This document shows, piece by piece, positions 36,378 through 44,534 of a stretch of 64,000 nucleotides of DNA. Positions within the stretch are counted from its first letter, which is position 1, and each line of letters starts with the position of its first letter. Source of the stretch: Verrucomicrobia bacterium IMCC26134. Its GTDB lineage: Bacteria; Verrucomicrobiota; Verrucomicrobiia; Opitutales; Opitutaceae. Under the pieces are notes generated by a model that had not been told where the DNA came from, searched no databases, and saw nothing but the letters and a program-made list of their open reading frames with translations. The stretch lies in the NCBI GenBank assembly GCA_000972765.1, contig CP011265.1, positions 682,001-746,000 of the forward strand, given 5' to 3'. The position numbers and the translations under genes were made by a program.

Positions 36378-37913
36378 TCACCAGCGCTGGCTCACGGAAA
36401 AGTGCACCAAGCCAAGATCGTCTTGCGCAGCTCGATCCCCCACGGCGCGTGCCGCGTCCAGCCTGAGCGTGAAGCCTTCGCCCGCGTGAAGCCGCACGCC
36501 GATGCCTGCGCCGGCAATATTATCGTTTGCCCCGGCGCCGTGGAATCCGGCGGCATCCATGAACCAGACCGGTTGCAAGGTGCATTTCGCCGCCAGGGGG
36601 AAGCGCGGCCCCTGATGCTCGGCCGAGGCGAACCAGGCATCAGCCCCGTGATAACGGTTTTCATCGTAACCCCGGACACCTGCCTGTCCGCTGCCGTAAA
36701 AGTGATCCAATGCGGGTATATCCTGATCGGAAAACTGAACCGTGCCTCGCATCACGAGCTGGCCCCATGTGCCGAGTTTCGTGATGCGCGCGGCCTCTGC
36801 ACGGAGCGTGACGTAGCTGGCGTCCTGAGCTTTATAGGAGCGGTAGTCGGCCGCAGTGCCCAGCCAGCCGGTGTTGCAGTTGAGGCCGATATCCAGCCTG
36901 GTGCGTCCCATACGGTCGGGGAGCGATCCCGCCCAGCCGGGTTGGATTAAAAAACCGGGCAGCTCGAAACTCCGGGAAAGCGCACCTTGGGTGACCTCGG
37001 CATGATCCGCCCGCCACTCCATCCCGAGTCTGACTTCGTGCCAGACTTGTCCGCCCAGATCGAAACGACGGGTGACGACGGGCTCTACTTTTATCAGCGA
37101 CCGGCGACTCGTGATCGTGCCTTCGGTGTTGTCCACTTCGCTGGCCGAGGCACCCAGATCCAGTCGCCAGTGCTCTGAGAATTTGAAGCCGTGGTTGAGA
37201 CTGCCTCCGCGGTAGATGTCGGAATCCGGTGTCGCCATCAACAGCACGCCTAGCGTGGAGCGCGGGTCGAATACGTTGTTAACTTGTGCGCCGGCGTAAA
37301 TCCGTTCGTCGCCAAGGTCGCGGCTGAGTTGGTTATCCACGCCGATAAAAAAGCGCGTGCCGCGATTTGTCGCGCCCGAGCGCAAGATCGGCACCACTCC
37401 CGTAGGTGCGCCGCTGGCGTCTGCGCTGCGCAGCGGTTCCGTATGAGGATCGCGTTGCAAGGTCACGACCAGCGCGACACGGCCTTGCGTGATCGATTGC
37501 CGGGGGTAGCGCGCGACGAAAAACCGACCGGTCTCGCCCGTGGATACCGCCTCGATCGCGGCACGCAGCCGACTCAGCAGATCCTTGGAAACAGGTTGGC
37601 CGACGTAGGGAGCCACCGCTCGCGTGAGTCGCTCGGTCGTAGTCGGATCGAAGCCGCTTACGCGCACCTCTTCGGAGGTGTCCGCTGGAGTGGAGCCCGG
37701 CTGGAGGGCCCGCGCTTCGTCAGCCGCCAGCACGATTTGTTTCAAGGCCGCCACCAGCACACGATCAGCTGCCACGAGGGGTGCAGGTGCGGGCGTTTCG
37801 CCATTTGAGGCCTGCGCGCCAGTGCATGTCCAGAAAAAGGCCAGACCGGCGGCAGCCCTCATGGCGCGGGAGAGCAGGATGGAGGAAGTCGCGGACAGTT
37901 GGGATGATTTCAC
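36378..37913 (-). CDS. FhaC/ShlB-type outer-membrane transporter (two-partner secretion TpsB or relative)
   Basis: The 511-residue protein has a signal peptide, an N-terminal POTRA-like segment (about 80-150, VSGFDPTTTERLTRAVAPYV) and a C-terminal β-barrel (about 185-511). The barrel has the conserved Omp85-superfamily loop VRGYDENRYHGAD and ends in an aromatic-terminated strand (LVHFSVSQRW), typical for barrel insertion. TpsB proteins carry a large β-helical partner (TpsA) across the outer membrane. No TpsA with a haemagglutination domain is encoded nearby. It is followed at 12 nt by the ECF sigma gene. Confidence 0.88.
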   Translation of the reverse strand: MKSSQLSATSSILLSRAMRAAAGLAFFWTCTGAQASNGETPAPAPLVAADRVLVAALKQIVLAADEARALQPGSTPADTSEEVRVSGFDPTTTERLTRAVAPYVGQPVSKDLLSRLRAAIEAVSTGETGRFFVARYPRQSITQGRVALVVTLQRDPHTEPLRSADASGAPTGVVPILRSGATNRGTRFFIGVDNQLSRDLGDERIYAGAQVNNVFDPRSTLGVLLMATPDSDIYRGGSLNHGFKFSEHWRLDLGASASEVDNTEGTITSRRSLIKVEPVVTRRFDLGGQVWHEVRLGMEWRADHAEVTQGALSRSFELPGFLIQPGWAGSLPDRMGRTRLDIGLNCNTGWLGTAADYRSYKAQDASYVTLRAEAARITKLGTWGQLVMRGTVQFSDQDIPALDHFYGSGQAGVRGYDENRYHGADAWFASAEHQGPRFPLAAKCTLQPVWFMDAAGFHGAGANDNIAGAGIGVRLHAGEGFTLRLDAARAVGDRAAQDDLGLVHFSVSQRW

Positions 37914-37960
37914 TGCTTGCTGAGTGGTTCCTTGCTGGGGTGGGGCAGGGATCAGTCTAA

Positions 37961-37997
37961 AAACAAGACCGCCGGGTCCGTGGAATGCGGACCCGGC
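37961..37997 (-). terminator. Rho-independent terminator after the acidic exported protein gene
   Basis: On the minus strand a perfect 10-bp GC-rich stem (arms at 37971-37980 and 37988-37997, gccgggtccg and its complement, 7-nt loop) is followed by a T-rich tract (tcttgttttta). It lies 33 nt past the stop of the small acidic protein gene and ahead of the transporter gene, so the two may be separately or differentially transcribed. Confidence 0.78.
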
Positions 37998-38029
37998 GTC
38001 ATGAGTAGCTGGCTCGCCTGACCGCGGGT

Positions 38030-38551
38030 TTAATCGCTGATCACTATGTCGCCGGCACGGTCGAGCACCTTCAGTTCACGGGCGGGCTTTGTGGGCTCGG
38101 TTACATCGATCTTAAGCGCGGCTACGGCCTCAAGGCCGTTTCCGGAGATGCCTTGTTCAAGGTTTGAGCTTCCAGCACCGCCCAGGGTCATTACTCCGCT
38201 GGAATACATCAGCACGGGATTAACCTCTCCGCCCCGCTCCACTTCTGAGCCGGAGTAGCGAGGGGGGATGACGGTTTCATCGCCGAGCGTCACACCTTCG
38301 ACCTCACCCGTGACCAACTCTGGTTCGGTTACATCGGTCTTAGCTGGCAATTCTTCAACGACGACCTCATCGGTGCAGATTAAAGGGATGGGTTTGACGG
38401 CGACTTCAACCCCTGTGTTTTCTACGGGTGTGACGGTGATGACGGGCTCGGCATCGGGTATGATGACCGGAGCGGCAACCACCTCATCGCCGCGGGCGGC
38501 GCCACATAAAATAACAAGCGAGACGGCATAAGGCAGGATATGTTTAGTCAT
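38030..38551 (-). CDS. Small acidic exported protein, unknown function
   Basis: From the ATG at 38551 the product has 173 residues: a signal peptide (MTKHILPYAVSLVILCGAARG) and a Val/Glu/Pro-rich mature part in which short segments with VTEP recur (DVTEPELV, DVTEPTKP). I do not recognise a family. The frame is open further upstream to 38818, but that part looks like read-through of non-coding sequence. It is the first gene ahead of the FhaC-like transporter on the same strand, but a terminator lies between. It might be a secreted substrate or accessory protein, which is untested. Confidence 0.65.
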   Translation of the reverse strand: MTKHILPYAVSLVILCGAARGDEVVAAPVIIPDAEPVITVTPVENTGVEVAVKPIPLICTDEVVVEELPAKTDVTEPELVTGEVEGVTLGDETVIPPRYSGSEVERGGEVNPVLMYSSGVMTLGGAGSSNLEQGISGNGLEAVAALKIDVTEPTKPARELKVLDRAGDIVISD

Positions 38552-38697
38552 GATGTAAGTGTGTTTCGGCTGTGAGCTGGTGTCGTGCTCTCGACTACTG
38601 TCCGTCATCGGGAGTCGTTTGGATTCACTTATTAAGAACAAAGTGAGCGCGGTGTCATTAGAAATCAAGGTATGCCTGCGCGGCGGACGGTGCCCGG

Positions 38698-40446
38698 ATG
38701 CCGGCGGATGAATCGATTCTGGCGTCCACCGCCCGGAGCGGTCTGTATGCCGGTGTGTCATACCCCGATGTAGGTGTTCTTCGCAGGTTGGTTTTGCCGC
38801 TGCTCGCGCTGTTGGCAATCAACCCTCTGCGCGGCTATGACCTCGTGGTCACTGATCCGCTCTACGGCCGGGTCAATGCGTCCGCCTTTGACCAACCGCG
38901 ACTCTACGCCGTGCTGACAGATCCGCTGGCGGGCGGGGCGGTCAAGACCTGGTTCAATCCGGATTCGTCCGCGGTCGAGCCGGTGTTTTTAAAGGCATTT
39001 GTTGATACGGGCGCGTCAGGTATCGCCATCAGCCATTTGCACGCTTCGGGGCTGTATGATGTGGCCTCGCTCGCATTTTCGCCGGCCGACTACATCGGTG
39101 CTTACACCGAGATTGGCGTGGCTGGCACCGAGGAAGGCGACGTGTCCCGCGCCTTTGGGGTGTCTGTGCTGAGTGGTCCAGTGGATCTGGTGGACTACGG
39201 TGACCCCGCTGCTTATGTCCCCTATGGCAGCTTTAACCTCTGGGTGAGGCGCACGGTCGGCGAGGGCGAGGTGCTCGATCTCGGGGCTATCCTCGGCGGA
39301 GGTTTGGGCGACTTCGGCTACTTGCAAGCTGACCCGATCAATCTCGTGGGCATGCCCGTTATCCGTCAGCGCCGTCTCTCCCTTGATATGACCCCGATCA
39401 TGGATCCGCTCTCGGCCGAGAGCGGGCTCGGCACCTACTTGCTCGCCCCCGGCGAGGCGGAGCCCGCCACTCAATTGACCGTCTCGCTGGTGCTGCAGGA
39501 TTTCCTCGGCACTGTTGCACCGTCAGGCGAGGTCTTCCCCTCGAGCTCCGCCAATCCGCTCGTCACCGGCTTGTCCTTAACCGGGCCCGGAGGCACTGTG
39601 ACGGGTAACTGGCTCCTGGATACCGGAGCCGGCAGCAGTTTCGCGAGTTTCGCCGTCGCCAAGGTCTGCGGACTGATACCGGCAAATTACGCCACTTTGG
39701 CTGATTTTATGGCAACTTACACCGGACGCACCGCAGACATTGGTGGCGTCGGCGGCTCACTGAAGGTTCCGATTCTGGAAGTGCCTCGTTTGAGTGTCCC
39801 GACCAGGGAGGGGGCGACGCTGGTATGGGAGCACGTCGATCTGCTCGTCGCCGACATCGCCGGACTGGAGGGAGTGTTTGGGATGAATCTGCTCGTCCCG
39901 GCTGTGACCCTCGATCCGGCCAATCCACTCGGTTCTCTCTTCGATATCTCTCCCGGCATCTTTCGTCATGTGGTGATCGATACGACCAATGCCGCGCAGC
40001 CTGTGATGCGGCTCGATGCTCCGGCGGCGGACGGCACCGCCTTGTCGTGGATCGCTTCGCATTTCACGCCGGCGGAGCGCCTCAATCCAGCGAAGTCGGC
40101 CTTGCTCTCCGATTCCGACGGCGATGGCCGGTCGAATCTACTCGAATACGCCCTCGGCAGTAATCCTGGTGCCGTTGACAATGCCCCGGCCACCGGCGGC
40201 ATGCTGGACCTGCCTGATGGGCGGCATTGCGCCCTTACCTACACGCGCCCGGTCGGACTCACCGATGTTGCCTACGCCGTCGAGGTCTCCGACGACCTTC
40301 AAACCTGGAGTCGCGACACGTCTCAGGTAACCCTCGCGCAAAGCTCCCTGTCCGGCGCCACCGAGACGGTTACTTATATGACAACAGCTACGCTATCGGC
40401 GACGGGTCGTCGCTTCCTCAGGCTGGCAGTCACGCTGGTCCCGTAG
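38698..40446 (+). CDS. Exported pepsin-like aspartic protease with C-terminal Verrucomicrobia-type module
   Basis: Two aspartic-protease active-site motifs lie in one 582-residue chain: FVDTGASG (Asp103) and LLDTGAGSS (Asp308), each preceded by hydrophobic residues. The ~205-residue spacing is near that of two-lobed pepsins. A hydrophobic stretch at about 29-45 (LRRLVLPLLALLAINPLRG) suggests export. The natural start may be the GTG at 38755 or the ATG at 38698; I keep the longer form. The C-terminal ~115 residues have SDSDGDGRSNLLEYALGSNP and end FLRLAVTL, like the end of the pectate-lyase protein. Bacterial pepsin-like proteases are uncommon. Activity is inferred only from the motifs. Confidence 0.75.
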   Translation: MPADESILASTARSGLYAGVSYPDVGVLRRLVLPLLALLAINPLRGYDLVVTDPLYGRVNASAFDQPRLYAVLTDPLAGGAVKTWFNPDSSAVEPVFLKAFVDTGASGIAISHLHASGLYDVASLAFSPADYIGAYTEIGVAGTEEGDVSRAFGVSVLSGPVDLVDYGDPAAYVPYGSFNLWVRRTVGEGEVLDLGAILGGGLGDFGYLQADPINLVGMPVIRQRRLSLDMTPIMDPLSAESGLGTYLLAPGEAEPATQLTVSLVLQDFLGTVAPSGEVFPSSSANPLVTGLSLTGPGGTVTGNWLLDTGAGSSFASFAVAKVCGLIPANYATLADFMATYTGRTADIGGVGGSLKVPILEVPRLSVPTREGATLVWEHVDLLVADIAGLEGVFGMNLLVPAVTLDPANPLGSLFDISPGIFRHVVIDTTNAAQPVMRLDAPAADGTALSWIASHFTPAERLNPAKSALLSDSDGDGRSNLLEYALGSNPGAVDNAPATGGMLDLPDGRHCALTYTRPVGLTDVAYAVEVSDDLQTWSRDTSQVTLAQSSLSGATETVTYMTTATLSATGRRFLRLAVTLVP

Positions 40447-40454
40447 CGGAGGTT

Positions 40455-41024
40455 TTAAACCCTGAGCGAGCTGCGGAACGCCCGGGCGCTGTAGTAGGAT
40501 TGCGCCCCGTTGTGATAAATGAACACCCGCCCGTAACGGCGGTCGCCAAAGAGTGCGCCACCGAGGTTGCGGACCGCGGCCGGCGTCGCCACCCAGCTGG
40601 AGGTTTTCGTGTCAAACTCCCCCAGCGCCTGCAGCTCGTGATACTGCTCCACCGTCAAGAGTGCCACGCCCATGGATGCCGCCAGATCGAGCGCGTTGGC
40701 GGCGGGCTTGTGCTCCTTGCGCGACTCCAACCCCTCCCGATCGTAGCAAACGCCGACACGGCCTTTGGGACTTTCCGGCGAGCAGTCGAAAAAAAGGTAT
40801 TCCCCTGTCTCTGCATCCTGTCCCACCACATCCGGCTCGCCTCCGGTTTGCTCCATTTTACTGAGCGAAAGCAGCTTGTCGGGATTGGCCTCCAGCCGCT
40901 CCATTATGGGGGGCCATTCGAGCCCTTTGTGGCGACGCCTATTCGCCTCGAAGCGGGCTTTCAGCACGGCGATCAACTCTTCATGCTGACCGGCCGAGGA
41001 CTTTTTTGATTCAACGCGTTTCAT
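40455..41024 (-). CDS. DUF4256 family protein
   Basis: The 189-residue soluble protein matches the pattern of DUF4256: an N-terminal helix (LIAVLKARFEANRRRHKGLE), MERLEANPDKLLSLSKMEQT with GGEPDVV, then YLFFDCSPESPKGRVGVCYD, ALLTVEQYHELQALGEFDTK, and a C-terminal RYGRVFIYHNGAQSYYSARA. The family's function is not known to me. It stands alone, convergent with the protease gene (8 nt between the stops), and the mobile region starts just upstream of it. Confidence 0.85.
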   Translation of the reverse strand: MKRVESKKSSAGQHEELIAVLKARFEANRRRHKGLEWPPIMERLEANPDKLLSLSKMEQTGGEPDVVGQDAETGEYLFFDCSPESPKGRVGVCYDREGLESRKEHKPAANALDLAASMGVALLTVEQYHELQALGEFDTKTSSWVATPAAVRNLGGALFGDRRYGRVFIYHNGAQSYYSARAFRSSLRV

Positions 41025-41088
41025 GGTGGGATCGTTTCAAGGCGAGGGCTGGCCAGATTTCGAGTCTGCTAGCGGTATGGCCCGCCGA

Positions 41089-41122
41089 CCTAGGTGACAA
41101 GTTGTCCGGGGACGTAGGTTAC
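41089..41122 (+). repeat. IS481-type terminal sequence, left copy
   Basis: The segment cctaggtgacaagttgtccg and its continuation to 41122 matches the segment at 44488-44522 with only a few changes, in the same orientation. In the right copy it stands directly ahead of an IS481-family transposase start, so it is read as the end of such an element. Here no transposase follows, only the RAYT array on the opposite strand. Confidence 0.65.
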
Positions 41123-41146
41123 GCTTTGGGTTCCACGACAATAGAC

Positions 41147-42091
41147 TCAGGCCGGGGAACGTTGAAGTTTACTGGTTCTGTGGCGACTGAGCAGGCTGCG
41201 CACCGAATCAGATTTACCCAGGTGCATGGCCTCCCCCAGCCAGGCGGCAGACGCTCCGCAGGAGTCACGAACCGAGACTGCCAGTTCAAGCTTCCAGGGC
41301 GCCGAGCGACGTGCCTCACGCAACTCTTCGCTGGTGCGCCCTTCCTTGGCGAGAACCGCGTTCAAGCGCGCATGCCAGCTCGCCTCCCTCAACGTTCGCG
41401 CCTCGGCTGCCGCCAAACCAGGGGTGAGGGCGAGCGTCGCATGGTCTTTGGCCACCGTTTTCTTCCATCCCTGAGTGCCGATCGCCCAGCCACGCGACAT
41501 TGCGCCAAACCCGAGTCGCTCCTGCTCGGCCGGATCGAGTGCGAGTTGGTGCAAGCGCTCCACATAGGACTGCCAACCCCCGTCTGTATCCGACAGGCCC
41601 ATCGCCCGCAGCCAATCCTCCGCCGACAATCCCTCAAAACCTGCTCCCCTCACAAAACCTCCCAGACTACTCCATCGAAACGTCGCCACGTGTTCCGGGC
41701 TTACGATGCCCGCCCGCACGGGATTGAGGTGGATGTAGTTTACCAAACGCGTCAGCGCCGCGTCATCCTCCACGAGCAAGGCCTGGTATCGCCCCTGAAA
41801 CAGGTGCCCTCGCTCGCCATGCAAACGATTGAATCGCGTCGCAAACGTGCTCTGCAACCAGTGCATCCCTTCCTTCAAATTCGGCTGCGGCGTCTGCACT
41901 GCGAGATGGTAATGATTTCGCATCACGGCGTAGGCGTGCAGGCGCCAGCCATAGATTTTGACCGTCTCCTGCAACGTCGCCACAAACGCCTGTGCCTCTC
42001 CCGCGTTCGTGAATAAATCCCGCCGGTAGTTCCCTCGGTTCAGGACGTGGTAGATCGCCCCTTCAAATTCGATTCTGAGTTTGCGCGCCAT
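41147..42091 (-). CDS. RAYT (REP-associated tyrosine transposase), full-length copy
   Basis: This Y1/HUH transposase of the IS200-like RAYT group has 314 residues from the ATG at 42091. It starts MARKLRIEFEGAIYHVLNRG, has the HUH-type metal motif in AVMRNHYHLAVQTP and a Tyr-rich helix region, then FQGRYQALLVEDDAALTRLV and LVNYIHLNPVRAGI, and a C-terminal ~65 residues absent from the two other copies. RAYTs act on REP palindromes and are usually single genes. The frame is open 13 codons further upstream with a TTG start, but homology begins at the ATG. It is the last of three tandem copies in transcription order. Confidence 0.92.
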   Translation of the reverse strand: MARKLRIEFEGAIYHVLNRGNYRRDLFTNAGEAQAFVATLQETVKIYGWRLHAYAVMRNHYHLAVQTPQPNLKEGMHWLQSTFATRFNRLHGERGHLFQGRYQALLVEDDAALTRLVNYIHLNPVRAGIVSPEHVATFRWSSLGGFVRGAGFEGLSAEDWLRAMGLSDTDGGWQSYVERLHQLALDPAEQERLGFGAMSRGWAIGTQGWKKTVAKDHATLALTPGLAAAEARTLREASWHARLNAVLAKEGRTSEELREARRSAPWKLELAVSVRDSCGASAAWLGEAMHLGKSDSVRSLLSRHRTSKLQRSPA

Positions 42092-42126
42092 CTTGATTCC
42101 AACGGTTGCACGCTCACGAACACCCT

Positions 42127-42927
42127 TCAAGTCAACTTTTCAACGTTTCTCGGCCAGACCCCTTTGGCTTGGCCCCCTTCCTTGGCGAGAACCGCGTTCA
42201 AGCGCGCCTGCCAGCTCGCCTCCCTCAACGTTCGCGCCTCGGCTGCCGCCAAACCAGGGGTGAGGGCGAGCGTCGCATGGTCTTTGGCCACCGTTTTCTT
42301 CCATCCCTGAGTGCCGATCGCCCAGCCACGCGACATTGCGCCAAACCCGAGTCGCTCCTGCTCGGCCGGATCGAGTGCGAGTTGGTGCAAGCGCTCCACA
42401 TAGGACTGCCAACCCCCGTCTGTATCCGACAGGCCCATCGCCCGCAGCCAATCCTCCGCCGACAATCCCTCAAAACCTGCTCCCCTCACAAAACCTCCCA
42501 GACTACTCCATCGAAACGTCGCCACGTGTTCCGGGCTTACGATGCCCGCCCGCACGGGATTGAGGTGGATGTAGTTTACCAAACGCGTCAGCGCCGCGTC
42601 ATCCTCCACGAGCAAGGCCTGGTATCGCCCCTGAAACAGGTGCCCTCGCTCGCCATGCAAACGATTGAATCGCGTCGCAAACGTGCTCTGCAACCAGTGC
42701 ATCCCTTCCTTCAAATTCGGCTGCGGCGTCTGCACTGCGAGATGGTAATGATTTCGCATCACGGCGTAGGCGTGCAGGCGCCAGCCATAGATTTTGACCG
42801 TCTCCTGCAACGTCGCCACAAACGCCTGTGCCTCTCCCGCGTTCGTGAATAAATCCCGCCGGTAGTTCCCTCGGTTCAGGACGTGGTAGATCGCCCCTTC
42901 AAATTCGATTCTGAGTTTGCGCGCCAT
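42127..42927 (-). CDS. RAYT transposase, second tandem copy with altered C-terminus
   Basis: It is nearly identical to the copy at 41147-42091 over the first ~250 residues, including the HUH motif. The C-terminal ~65 residues are replaced by a short tail from the repeat junction (GGQAKGVWPRNVEKLT). The 266-residue frame is intact. It is the middle unit of the triplication. The catalytic part is kept, so it may be active, but the missing C-terminus leaves this open. Confidence 0.82.
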   Translation of the reverse strand: MARKLRIEFEGAIYHVLNRGNYRRDLFTNAGEAQAFVATLQETVKIYGWRLHAYAVMRNHYHLAVQTPQPNLKEGMHWLQSTFATRFNRLHGERGHLFQGRYQALLVEDDAALTRLVNYIHLNPVRAGIVSPEHVATFRWSSLGGFVRGAGFEGLSAEDWLRAMGLSDTDGGWQSYVERLHQLALDPAEQERLGFGAMSRGWAIGTQGWKKTVAKDHATLALTPGLAAAEARTLREASWQARLNAVLAKEGGQAKGVWPRNVEKLT

Positions 42928-42962
42928 CTTGATTCCAACGGTTGCACGCTCACGAACACCCT

Positions 42963-43763
42963 TCAAGTCAACTTTTCAACGTTTCTCGGCCAGACCCCTT
43001 TGGCTTGGCCCCCTTCCTTGGCGAGAACCGCGTTCAAGCGCGCCTGCCAGCTCGCCTCCCTCAGCGTTCGCGCCTCGGCTGCCGCCAAACCAGGGGTGAG
43101 GGCGAGCGTCGCATGGTCTTTGGCCACCGTTTTCTTCCATCCCTGAGTGCCGATCGCCCAGCCACGCGACATCGCGCCAAACCCGAGTCGCTCCTGCTCG
43201 GCCGGATCGAGTGCGAGTTGGTGCAAGCGCTCCACATAGGACTGCCAACCCCCGTCTGTATCCGACAGGCCCATCGCCCGCAGCCAATCCTCCGCCGACA
43301 ATCCCTCAAAACCTGCTCCCCTCACAAAACCTCCCAGACTACTCCATCGAAACGTCGCCACGTGTTCCGGGCTTACGATGCCCGCCCGCACGGGATTGAG
43401 GTGGATGTAGTTTACCAAACGCGTCAGCGCCGCGTCATCCTCCACGAGCAAGGCCTGGTATCGCCCCTGAAACAGGTGCCCTCGCTCGCCATGCAAACGA
43501 TTGAATCGCGTCGCAAACGTGCTCTGCAACCAGTGCATCCCTTCCTTCAAATTCGGCTGCGGCGTCTGCACTGCGAGATGGTAATGATTTCGCATCACGG
43601 CGTAGGCGTGCAGGCGCCAGCCATAGATTTTGACCGTCTCCTGCAACGTCGCTACAAACGCCTGTGCCTCTCCCGCGTTCGTGAATAAATCCCGCCGGTA
43701 GTTCCCTCGGTTCAGGACGTGGTAGATCGCCCCTTCAAATTCGATTCTGAGTTTGCGCGCCAT
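42963..43763 (-). CDS. RAYT transposase, third tandem copy with altered C-terminus
   Basis: It has the same 266-residue form as the middle copy and the same junction-derived tail. It differs from the middle copy at three positions that I checked by eye. It is the first in transcription order, and its upstream flank (43764-43846) belongs to the repeat unit. Single-copy sequence begins at 43847. Confidence 0.82.
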   Translation of the reverse strand: MARKLRIEFEGAIYHVLNRGNYRRDLFTNAGEAQAFVATLQETVKIYGWRLHAYAVMRNHYHLAVQTPQPNLKEGMHWLQSTFATRFNRLHGERGHLFQGRYQALLVEDDAALTRLVNYIHLNPVRAGIVSPEHVATFRWSSLGGFVRGAGFEGLSAEDWLRAMGLSDTDGGWQSYVERLHQLALDPAEQERLGFGAMSRGWAIGTQGWKKTVAKDHATLALTPGLAAAEARTLREASWQARLNAVLAKEGGQAKGVWPRNVEKLT

Positions 43764-43811
43764 CTTGATTCCAACGGTTGCACGCTCACGAACACCCTTC
43801 AAGTCAACTTT

Positions 43812-43836
43812 TCAACGTTTCTCGGCCAGACCCCTT
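43812..43836 (-). repeat. REP-like 25-mer upstream of RAYT
   Basis: The 25-nt sequence (on the minus strand aaggggtctggccgagaaac plus cgttga, sharing one c) lies 49 nt upstream of the third RAYT start. Identical copies stand at 42140-42164 and 42976-43000 as part of the tandem units. The same sequence occurs once more, inverted, at 44718-44742. RAYTs are known to be linked to such short elements, so this is a candidate REP sequence, but it has little internal symmetry. Confidence 0.6.
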
Positions 43837-43846
43837 TGGCTTGGCC

Positions 43847-44181
43847 ACTTTTAGCATTACGTATAACTGTGCACAGGTGTGGCTAAATAGAACTAAACCT
43901 AACTAAACCTATATAAACCTGATTAAAGTCGTGATTCGTAGGGATTCGTTCTCGATACCGAAACTTCCCGGCAAGCCCCCCCCCAAACGAACGCTAACGA
44001 ATCCCTCAATCATCGCCCCGAATCCAGAATTCAGCGGAGTCCCAATCGAGCGCGCAGCGCTCCCTTTTCCACCCAAGTCGGCCTTAAGCCAACCTAACTG
44101 CAAAATCCTCCGACCACGCAACGTTCGGCAAAATAAAGACAGCCACAATACGAATCTCTCCAGTATAAACACACACACACC
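43847..44181. other. Lower-GC gap with decamer repeats and an inverted repeat
   Basis: This 335-nt stretch has visibly more A and T than its surroundings. It holds three 10-nt tandem units (aactaaacct twice, then atataaacct) at 43891-43920 and a 10-bp inverted repeat (gggattcgtt at 43941-43950, aacgaatccc at 43996-44005). Frames on both strands are open here, but neither has a recognisable protein or ribosome binding site. It probably contains the promoter of the small lipoprotein gene at 44182. Confidence 0.6.
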
Positions 44182-44397
44182 ATGAAATCCAAAGCCATCG
44201 CATTACTGCTTATCACTCCATTGTTTCTCTGTGGCTGCGTTGCCACACAATACGAAAAAGCCATTTCCATCACTAGAGATGCAACCGGAAATGTTATTTC
44301 ACGAACTGAGACAGAAAGGGTGATTCAGCCCAACCAAAACGGATGGCCTGTTAAATTCGATTATTTGAAGGGTGTGCAACTCGGTGAATCGAAGTGA
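44182..44397 (+). CDS. Small lipoprotein, unknown function
   Basis: This 71-residue protein has a good lipoprotein signal (MKSKAIALLLITPLFLCGC), with Cys19 as the lipidated residue and Leu at -3. The mature part is only about 53 residues, polar, and not related to any family I know (VISRTETERVIQPNQNGWPV). A short CA repeat stands just upstream of the ATG. Base composition is closer to the AT-richer gap before it than to the host average, which suggests acquisition. Confidence 0.7.
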   Translation: MKSKAIALLLITPLFLCGCVATQYEKAISITRDATGNVISRTETERVIQPNQNGWPVKFDYLKGVQLGESK

Positions 44398-44487
44398 ACG
44401 GCGCGTCCTCAGAATAAAAACCCCGGAGCCGAACCAGTCGCCACAGCCGCGACCCTATCCGTATCGCTCTGTGGGTATGATCCGGAG

Positions 44488-44522
44488 ACCTAGGTGACAG
44501 ATTGTCCGGGGACATAGGTTAC
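44488..44522 (+). repeat. IS481-type terminal sequence, right copy
   Basis: The sequence acctaggtgacagattgtcc and its continuation to 44522 is a near copy of 41089-41122 in the same orientation. It lies 13 nt ahead of the start of a truncated IS481 transposase gene, the normal place for the left end of that element. Confidence 0.7.
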
Positions 44523-44534
44523 ACTTTCTGGGCT

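Larger units (their letters stand above)
41339..43846. repeat. Three 836-bp direct tandem units carrying the RAYT gene
   Basis: The units run 41339-42174, 42175-43010 and 43011-43846, with exactly 836 nt between equivalent bases. Each contains the 5' ~250 codons of the RAYT gene and the ~80 nt upstream of it. The unit edges are cccttcc inside the gene and ttggcc upstream of it. The copies differ at only a few positions that I could find, which points to a recent duplication. Confidence 0.93.

Noticed and set aside
37914-38029. Read-through operon of the acidic protein with the transporter
   Set aside because: A strong stem with T tract lies between them, so a simple single transcript is not supported, although partial read-through is possible.
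38552-38818. 89-codon N-terminal extension of the acidic exported protein
   Set aside because: The extension is unconserved and a clear signal peptide starts at the ATG at 38551.
43909-44185. Overlapping open frames of 84-89 codons on both strands ahead of the small lipoprotein
   Set aside because: Both lie across short repeats, have no domain and no ribosome binding site.
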